A stretch of 45,507 bases of DNA from a virus, in the IMG/VR virus record IMGVR_UViG_3300025646_000081, positions 1-45,507 of that record, one strand, 5' to 3'. Position 1 is the stretch's first letter. The number at the start of each line of letters is the position of its first letter. The position numbers and the translations under genes are program-made. Below, in pieces: positions 5,572 to 14,000 of the stretch. The notes under the pieces were generated by a model. It was not told the DNA's origin. It searched no databases and was given only the letters and a program-made list of their open reading frames with translations.

Positions 5572-7476
5572 ATGAGCACAGAAAAACTTACTCCATGGGG
5601 TGAGGTGGGATACCCCACGTTCAAGCGAACGTATGCAAGACCTACCACAAACGGCAAAACAGAAGAGTGGCCTGACACGGTAAACCGTGTGGTGGAAGCT
5701 TGCAACTACCAGCTTGGTTGTGACTTCAAGGACCACGAAAAAGAAGAGCTTAGAAATATTATGCTTGACCTCAAAGGCACAGTTGCTGGCAGGTTTCTTT
5801 GGCAACTCGGAACCAAAACCGTAGATCGTCTGGGGTTGCCGTCCCTCCAAAACTGTGCGTTTGTGGTTGTTGATGATCCAGTCCGACCGTTCACTTGGGC
5901 ATTTGAAATGCTCATGCTCGGTAGCGGTGTCGGATTCAACATCCAAAGGGAGAATGTATACCAACTCCCGAAGGTCGGCTCCACAAAAGTGAACATTGAA
6001 AGGAAGGACGTAAATGACGCCGACTTCATTGTTCCTGATTCACGAGAGGGGTGGGTTCAGCTCCTTGAGCGCGTCCTTGAGTCTCACTTCTGGCAGGATG
6101 GTGCCTGTGAAGACTTTACTTTCGCCACTCATCTTATTCGTCCTAAAGGAGCGAAGATCAAAGGATTTGGTGGTACTGCCAGTGGAAGTGAAGACTTGGT
6201 GTGGGGTATGCTTGAGATTAACAAAATCCTGAACGCAAAGTCTGGGCGGCGACTGTCTAGTGTGGATTGCCTCGACATCATGAATATCATCGGTAAGATT
6301 GTGGTGGCTGGAAACGTCAGGAGGTCTGCTCAGATCGCTTTGGGAGACTTTGATGATATCGACTTCCTTCGCGCTAAGCGATGGGACCTTGGTAACATCC
6401 CGAACTGGAGGGCTATGTCTAACAACTCAGTTGTATGCAACGACATCTCCAAGCTTCCTGAGGAGTTCTGGGAGGGGTATAACGGAAACGGAGAGCCCTA
6501 CGGTCTGATTAATCTTGAGACTTCACGGAAGTGGGGAAGGACAGGTGAGTACGAATACCCAGATCCAAACGTACAAGGGTACAATCCGTGCGCTGAACAG
6601 AGCCTTGAGAACTTCGAGACTTGCTGTCTTGCTGAGGTATATCTTCCTAACATTGATTCTTACGATGAGCTCACCAATGTTCTTCGATACCTGTACAGGG
6701 TGAACAAGCATAGTCTTGCAATCCCGTGTGCAGTAAAAGAAACTGAAGATATCGTACACAGGAATATGCGCATGGGTATTGGAGTTACTGGATACCTTCA
6801 GGCTTCCGAAGAACAAAAGTCTTGGTTGAGCAAGGCTTACTATTACCTTCGTGAGTACGACAAAGAATATTCTAAACAACATGGGTTTCCTAATTCCATT
6901 AAGCTTACTACAGTCAAACCCTCTGGAACGTTGTCACTTCTTGCTGGCGTTACACCTGGCGCACACCCTGGATATTCCCAATATTACATTAGGAGAATCC
7001 GAATGGCGGCAAATAGCGAGCTGGCACGAGTTGCTAGAGGCAACGGGTATGGCGTAGAGTATGTCCGAAACTTCGACGGTAGTGAAGACCACAGTACGGT
7101 GGTTGTTAGCTTCCCTTGCTCTTTCCCAGAGGGTACGAAGTTTGCTTCTGATATGACCGCCTGCGATCAGCTAGACGTTATCAAGCGACTTCAGAGCGAG
7201 TGGTCAGACAACTCTGTATCTGTGACGATATACTACAGAAAGGAGGAACTTGATGAAATCAAGGAGTGGCTTCGTGAGAACTACATCAATGTGAAGTCTG
7301 TTTCTTTTCTACTCCACAGCGACCATGGTTTCGATCAGGCTCCGCTGGAAGAGATTACGAAAGAGAAGTACGAGGAGATGAAAGCTTCTGTAACCCCGAT
7401 CACAATCATCGACAGCATCTCGCTGGATGAAGTGGAGATCGACAACTGTGATACTGGAGCATGTCCCGTCCGATAA
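5572..7476 (+). CDS. nrdJ: Class II (adenosylcobalamin-dependent) ribonucleotide reductase
   Basis: This 634-residue monomeric reductase makes deoxynucleotides for phage replication. Its key residues line up with the Lactobacillus leichmannii enzyme. LQNCAF (C95) holds the first redox cysteine. YNPCAEQ (N338, C340, E342) is the finger-loop thiyl site. FETCC (C351/C352) holds the partner cysteine. The CDTGACPVR tail (C626, C631) carries the shuttle cysteines. LGSGVGFN, GNVRRSAQIALGD and TPGAHPGYSQYYIRR are also family hallmarks. It is about 100 residues shorter than the 739-residue L. leichmannii protein. No small subunit, activase or B12 riboswitch is present, as expected for class II. The leader is A-rich (eight A's just before TATG) without Shine-Dalgarno. 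It is the last gene of the + block and is followed by a hairpin terminator. Confidence 0.93.
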   Translation: MSTEKLTPWGEVGYPTFKRTYARPTTNGKTEEWPDTVNRVVEACNYQLGCDFKDHEKEELRNIMLDLKGTVAGRFLWQLGTKTVDRLGLPSLQNCAFVVVDDPVRPFTWAFEMLMLGSGVGFNIQRENVYQLPKVGSTKVNIERKDVNDADFIVPDSREGWVQLLERVLESHFWQDGACEDFTFATHLIRPKGAKIKGFGGTASGSEDLVWGMLEINKILNAKSGRRLSSVDCLDIMNIIGKIVVAGNVRRSAQIALGDFDDIDFLRAKRWDLGNIPNWRAMSNNSVVCNDISKLPEEFWEGYNGNGEPYGLINLETSRKWGRTGEYEYPDPNVQGYNPCAEQSLENFETCCLAEVYLPNIDSYDELTNVLRYLYRVNKHSLAIPCAVKETEDIVHRNMRMGIGVTGYLQASEEQKSWLSKAYYYLREYDKEYSKQHGFPNSIKLTTVKPSGTLSLLAGVTPGAHPGYSQYYIRRIRMAANSELARVARGNGYGVEYVRNFDGSEDHSTVVVSFPCSFPEGTKFASDMTACDQLDVIKRLQSEWSDNSVSVTIYYRKEELDEIKEWLRENYINVKSVSFLLHSDHGFDQAPLEEITKEKYEEMKASVTPITIIDSISLDEVEIDNCDTGACPVR

Positions 7477-7552
7477 GTGAGTGCTGGATCAGCCAGTTGT
7501 ATTATCTTAGCACTGTTACACCGACCTAGTGCGGGGTAATTTCGCTAACCTT

Positions 7553-7576
7553 AGAGGGGCCCTTCGGGGCCTCTCT
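7553..7576 (+). terminator. UUCG-looped terminator between convergent early and late genes
   Basis: A 10-bp stem (7553-7562 with 7567-7576, one G-U pair) closes a UUCG tetraloop on the + strand. It lies 76 bases after the ribonucleotide reductase stop and is followed by a loose T-rich stretch. The loop is UUCG only in the + direction, so it mainly suits the early operon. On the - strand there is no U-tract. Its last base is the first of the holin stop codon. Confidence 0.75.
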
Positions 7577-8019
7577 TACTTTCTGACTTTTTCGATTGTC
7601 CTACCAGCAAAGTACGCACCGAACACAGTAAGCATAAGGAGCTCCAGTAGGTTGATGTAGTTGTCTGGAGGCATAAACGCTTGATCCAGTCCATCCCACA
7701 CCATGACAACCATGAAGAACAAAGTGAGGGCGATAAGTGTCACTGGGCGTATATACTTAGCCAGTTTGACATCTCCCTTAGCGTCAGCCTCCCACCTTCT
7801 TGTCACTTGCTCCTGAGCGGAAATCTCTTGTTCTGCCGCTAGACGATCGAACTCTAGCTTATCCTGAGCAGTAAGCTCTGGGCTACCGTCTACTATACGC
7901 TTTACAATACCCAATACCCCTTTGTCTGGTATCACATCAGCAAAGTTGCCCGCCACTTCAGGTAGCTTTTCATTAACCCATTTTCCGACCTTAGTGTCTT
8001 TAAATTTCTTATCGCTCAC
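7576..8019 (-). CDS. Holin, 3-TM/gene-transfer-release type
   Basis: This 147-residue membrane protein is probably the holin that triggers lysis. After a charged N-terminal half with a coil-like EFDRLAAEQEISAQEQ it has RRWEAD, then YIRPVTLIALTL leading into a first membrane helix (92-110). A second helix follows (121-140), then a basic tail. The R-W-E-A-D...IRP-T pattern before the first helix is characteristic of the holin family described for gene transfer agent release (Holin_3TM). Its start overlaps the end of the giant virion gene by 11 nt, so it is the last gene of the late strand. No endolysin is next to it. Confidence 0.82.
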   Translation of the reverse strand: MSDKKFKDTKVGKWVNEKLPEVAGNFADVIPDKGVLGIVKRIVDGSPELTAQDKLEFDRLAAEQEISAQEQVTRRWEADAKGDVKLAKYIRPVTLIALTLFFMVVMVWDGLDQAFMPPDNYINLLELLMLTVFGAYFAGRTIEKVRK

Positions 8020-11000
8020 TGTCGTAGATTTCTTGGAGTATATCGAATAGAGCTACGGTGTGCGGCATGAACCTGCTTCCGTCGTATTCTTTTGAACTAG
8101 CATACTTTTCAGCTACTTCGTTCAACATCTCTATCTTCTTCTCGTCTGTAGCGTTCTGATACTTAGCCCCTTTAATTACCTCTATAGCATCTTTGTATCT
8201 GGCCTGACCAGCAACCATCATAAGCCTGTTTATCTGCTCTACGTTTAGGTACACCCTTCCCTTCATGAACTCTTCGTCGTTCATCCAGCTGTACTCCTTG
8301 CCGAGCATCCTAGCTGCTTTCAACTCTTTCTTACTCTTCACGTCAGGCACAGATAGCGACCTCTTGGCGGCGTAAGACGGGGTGCCACACAGTTCGGTGA
8401 GGTCCTCAGTCTGTTCGTACAGCCTCCAAATCTCATTTGAGAGTGGGTCCGCTGTACCCTGTCTCGACTTGGAGATGTCGAAAAGTTGATATGCAATCGA
8501 ATTAGCACCCCTTGGCGTTTGTGTGATCGGCTCGCCTTTCCAGTTGTATCTAACAGGATGGTCAGCCAGTCCGAAAGTTCTGTCTTTTATGGTATACTCA
8601 AACTTTTTTAGTATGCGCTCCATAGCGTCCATATCCTTAGTCGTTCTTGTGTCGGGCAAAAATTCTCTCTCAGCCCTGTAGAAGGCACTCATTTGGTTCG
8701 GGAGGACCGCCGCACTTCCAGCCTGGAACAGTGAGTTTACTAGATTCTCTGCGTTTCTCTCTACGTCATCTCCAGTAAGTACTTTCAAGAATCCATTCAG
8801 GCCCTGTACAAAGCTTTGTTCCATCATCATGGATATAGCCGAAAACGAGTTTAGACCGAAGAACCCTGTAATCGCGTCAGTAAAGAAGTCAATCGGCCCG
8901 TCATACTCCTCCTCCTTAATGTCCGACACGTCGCTCATGTCGACAGACTGAACAGCTGTAGCCAGTACTGCTCCGATCATGCCGAGCTTATCATACTTCA
9001 CGAACCTGTCGTCTTTCTTTTTTTCTGGGCTCTCTCCTGAAATTAGTCTTTTCAGAGCAGATACATTAATGCTACTTGGGGGGAACACGTCGTAAGCTAT
9101 GTTCCTTTCTTCATCCTCATCCCACTGTATTGCTCCAGAAATAATTCCTTCTTTAATCATGAGCATAGCCGCCTCCATAGTTACCGCCCCTAACATCATC
9201 TTGGATAGCGTCTTTGATGCCTCCTCTGTATTGCCGTCACTGATGTTGTTTGCCATCCTTATGATGCCGACATATGGATTCACCCAAGTAAATGTCTCAT
9301 ACAGAATGTTTGCTGGTGTAGATCTAAACGGAACCATAGCCCTAAACAACCCCTTCGCAAATGCAGTTCCATTAACGAATGGGATGGCATCAAGGGCCTT
9401 GGCTGTAGCGTCCGTAAGCGTAGATATCACTTGATTTGTAGTTCTACTTGCTACGGTTTCTTCCTGGAAGGTAAGCTTTCTCCCCTCAGTCTGAGCTTTG
9501 GCGAGCTGCTCTCTTGTTGGATATTTCAGGAACCGAGCCAGCGCCTCTCCCTCTAGGCCCATATTAAGTCCAGTTTGGTACAGATACAACCCCTCTGCGT
9601 AACGCCTGAACGGAATATCACCAAAAGACAACATCCTAAACATGGTTTCAGCGGGGATTCCTAGCGTCCCCTGAACAAACAGCTTAGCTCTCTGAGAGGT
9701 GCTGAACTTACCATCTGGACCCATTGGAAGGTCCTTGTTTATAGCAGCCATAAGAGATCTAAACGGAGCCAGACCTCTGTTTACTCTCCACTCAGATATG
9801 TCTCTATCTTGACCCGTTACGAAAGTGTCTGAAGACTCAACAAATCCCTCACCAAATTTTCTGACGGCGTACATATATGCCATCAAGCTAGGCCTCCTGC
9901 GCATTTCCAAGTCCTTGCCCATGATGTTTCCAACCTTTACGTAGGCCGCTTCAATGGGTAGGGATATTGTAGACACAGCTACGTTTCCTACCGCATTCAC
10001 CATGTTTGCGCCTACGTTTAGGACCTGAGACATTGTGGTTAGGAGGTTCCCTTGAACAAGCTGACCAAAAAGGTCGCCCCACCCTTTCTCAATGTTTTTA
10101 TTCGCAAACGTGTCTAACTGCCTTTCAAGGGTTTTCAATTTTTTGATGGACGACTCTAGCTCTGCATCAACTTCCTCTCCTCCTACCGCTCTTCTCATAA
10201 GATCTTCCACCACGGACTGTTGTTGAAACAGGTCAAGAGTAAGTTGTTTTAGCTCACTCTTCTGAGCATCAGATAGTTTATTTCCAGAAGCTTCAACAGA
10301 TGAATTAATTGTAGCCTCCAAACCTGCTGGAGTTGAAGACTTTAGCTCTCTAAAGTGACGCAATATTCTACCTGCCGTAGTACCCATAGCGGCGAGTTCA
10401 GCTATGATTGCTGGGACCCTATCTACTTCTCCACGAGCAATAGCTCTTCTGATAAGCTCAGATCCAGCCAGAACCCCCATATCGTCATTCCTTTGAGATA
10501 GGCGACCGATGGCATCGTCGGTCATCGTATCTATCAACTCCTGGTCTGTGAGGTCTTGGAGTCTGTTTTTTATTTCTTGCAGGTTCTGCGGGGCAATGTA
10601 GTTGCTAGGGTTGTTAATGATGTCTGCTCTAGCCTCCGTGTACTTTCTAGCCGCCTTAGCTGCAGTCTGCCGCATGCGCAATCCCTTCTTGGTGAAGCTT
10701 GCAATAGAGGCTCTCTCCATGGCTTCCCCCATGTTATTAGCCACTTCAGATTCATCAATAGCTACCTCAGATGGGATAGACATGTTGTCATATGCAGCCT
10801 CCGCCTCTTGCCTACTTCCAAACTCAATGCCCTGAGACTTAGAGTACCCGATAAACCTATTTATTGCCTTATCGTATTTATCTCCCCTCTTAATTCTCTT
10901 ATTTCTCTGTTGTTCTGTTTCGGTTCTTCCAGATGCCAACACGGGATCGGACATATCGTAGTACTCAATTTTACCCCTTAGGTATACATTTCCGCCTACA

Positions 11001-14000
11001 ATCGTAGCCTCTTCAGCGGACTTGATCGGGCGTCCAGCCATGTCTACAAACACGTTATGACGGAAGGGGTTAAATACAGCCCTTACTCCACTGTAATCAA
11101 GCTCAGTACCAGCATCTACAAATTCCCCGTTTACACTCGCCATCGGGAACTTGTTTTCCTGGAATGTAACGATCTTGTTTCTTGCGTTTTGATTTACAAA
11201 CAGGGTGGCGTTTTTTACAGTTACAGCGGGGGCATATTTCAGCGCTTCACCAGAGGCTGTTTTGTCGTGCATAGTCTGCACTGGAACCCCAGTGTTTTTC
11301 ATTACATTAAGGTTTAGCCTAACCCCAACTTTTTGACCTTCAGATATTTGAACCCCCTTACCTATAATTCTTCTTGAAGTAGCATCAGTATTTAAAGCTT
11401 CATCTACGGCTTTTTGAGTCAAGACCACTTCAGCTCCTCTGACCCTAACCTTAGATCCCTGATCGACACTCCTTTCCCTGTATAATTCGTTTTCAGTAGC
11501 CTCGATGATTTTAGGAGCTGACTCAGTTACAATCCTGCGACCAGGTGTCTGGAACCGCTTAGCTTCCTTTGGGACCTCTTGAGAGAACATATCGAGTTGA
11601 TCCCCAGGGTTGAATATGGAAGACCTGTCAATCGCCATGCTGGAAAGATCTTCCTGCAGGTTTCTTTCTTGAGCGGACTTGTAATCGCTCACAAATCTTT
11701 TGCCTCTGTATAAATTCCAAGTGTAAATCCCATCCATGTACATCATCTGCTGTACTTGGAACGGGGTTAAATTCATTTCTTTTGCTACGGCAGAAACGAA
11801 TCCGCGAGACTGCCTTTTATCAGACGCAGTAAAATCTCTAAGAGCAGACAAGTTGTTTCCAGTAAGCTCCGCGTAGAACCTTTTCCCTTTTGATATTAGA
11901 GCATCATCTCCGCTAGACTTCATGGATCTGATGTCGTCAAATATTTCTGGGTCAGACATGCCTATGTTGACATCCCTGCCCGCATTCTTCATCGCCTCAA
12001 CTACTCTTATGCGAACATCAGTAGGTATGACAAGACCCTCTGAAAAGTCAGTAAGACTGAATTTGCCTCTGTATATGTTGTACTGATCCTTGAAATTGCT
12101 ATCCATCGGAATCGCATCAGGGTCCCCCATATTACCTAGAGTCAAGTCAGCAAGCTTTTCTGTGTTTTCTCCAATAGTTTTTGCAAGAAGAGGAACTCCG
12201 TTTTTATCTCTCTTCTTCATCTCATTGAAGAATCTGTTCTTATCAAACTTCCCGTCTTTTAGGTATTGCTTTACGACATCGTTTATGTCAGAAAGATGCC
12301 CTGCCATAGCACCCGCCCTCTGACCGTTGACAGACTCAAGAGTTCCATCAGACTCCTTTTTGGCTATAGATTCTATACGGTCTCTAGAAATAAACTCTGA
12401 AGACCCGCTTTGCATCCTAAGAAGTCCAGCAGAAAACAACTGATTAGCAAGTGTAATATTAGGGTCGAGTTGAGACCCGTTAGAAGTGTATGATAGTATC
12501 AAGTCATACACTCCATCAAAATCCCTGGGGTCGATTTTAATATCTGGATCAGAATCAAGCCTGCCATACAAGACCTCCTTCCCATCGTTGTAGTTTTTTA
12601 TGACATTCTTTATGTCAAAACCCTCCAGCATAAGGTGGTTTTTTGCCACATCTAAGGCTTGAGCTGCATACCTTACGCTCTCCTTCATCGATGGCGAATC
12701 TCCAATCTGCTGCTTCACCATATAAGACTCGTACTGCAACAGGCTCACCTTGTCGTTGGTTGAGCACGTCTTGCTTCCTACATCACAAAGGGCTTTTCTC
12801 TTTTGATCAGTTTTGAGTTCAAAATCATCCCTCGCGGATTCGCTTTCTGAAAACTTGTAGAATGATATTACGGCAGATCTTTCAATGGGGTCTACACCAG
12901 ATTGATCCTCGTACTCCAGTTCCATCTCTTCAACAAGTCTAGACACGTCCTCATAGGTAGCGACCTCTTGAAGTATCTGATTGTATTCTTTAGTATGATT
13001 GAACGGTCTGTTTTCGTTAGCCTCCGATAAAATTTCATTTATTTGCTCGACCTGCTCGTCGGTAGCAAAATCCCTAAACTTATCAATCACGATCCTGTAG
13101 TCAAAACCTACGTTTTGTTGATTTAGGTAGTAAGGAACGCCCTGACTTTTTTCTTGATTAATCCTGTTTTTATTTACAAAAGAAATTATTTTAGGTATCG
13201 TCCTTCTTTTTTCCTTTGCTTGTTCTCTTTCTATTGCCGCACGGTCGACTGGAGGTTTCATCTTCCAGCGTCTCATAATGTTGGCATCAATATCTACTTC
13301 CTTCCCATCAATGACAGCCTGAAAACCAGTGAAGTTGAGCTGACCCATTTTTGTAGCGTGCTTCCACCAGTTTATGAAGTGCCACTTTCCATTAAAAGTT
13401 TGACTTTTTAAAGTGGACTCGCCAGTAAGCCCAGCTTCCGCACCAGACCTAAACACTCTTGGCTGCCACCATGTAACCCTAAACGACTGGTCCTCAGGAA
13501 GTTTAGACGGTGATATCGCTGACCTCTCTGTTGTGTTGTCTACCACACTTTCTGCTACCTTAACAGCACTTCCGTCCCTTACCATAGCACTAAACGCAGA
13601 AACTATTTTTTCTGCGCTGTCTAGGCTAGTAATTGTAAAGGTGTCTTTACCTACCGAAGCCTTTAGAATCTTGTTGAGCATTACTCGAATACGATCCATA
13701 AGGGTTGGACTATACTCGTAGTTGAGCATTTCAGCAACGTACTCAGCAAGAGCTTCGTCAATTACCGCATCCTCCTTTGCCCCTGCCTTTTCGTAAGCCG
13801 ACTTTTTTGCCTCTACTCTATTTATTAGATCCTTGTTTCCAGTACTTCTTGCAATCCCCTCCATGTCGCTAAGAAGCTTGTCGAGGGCTGGCCTGTTGGA
13901 TCTGTATAGCTTTGCCAAAGACGGGGACAAGGTAACATGGAATACCTCCTCAACAAGTACAGCAAGCGGATCTTTACCAGCAGCCTTCGCCTCTGCGAAC

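Noticed and set aside
7477-7552. Possible small RNA between the reductase gene and the terminator
   Set aside because: The 76 bases show no strong independent hairpin or promoter box. They are best read as the 3' end of the early transcript.
13932-13949. Active metallopeptidase call for the giant protein
   Set aside because: The first zinc-ligand His of HExxH is replaced by Glu (EEVFH), so I report it only as degenerate.
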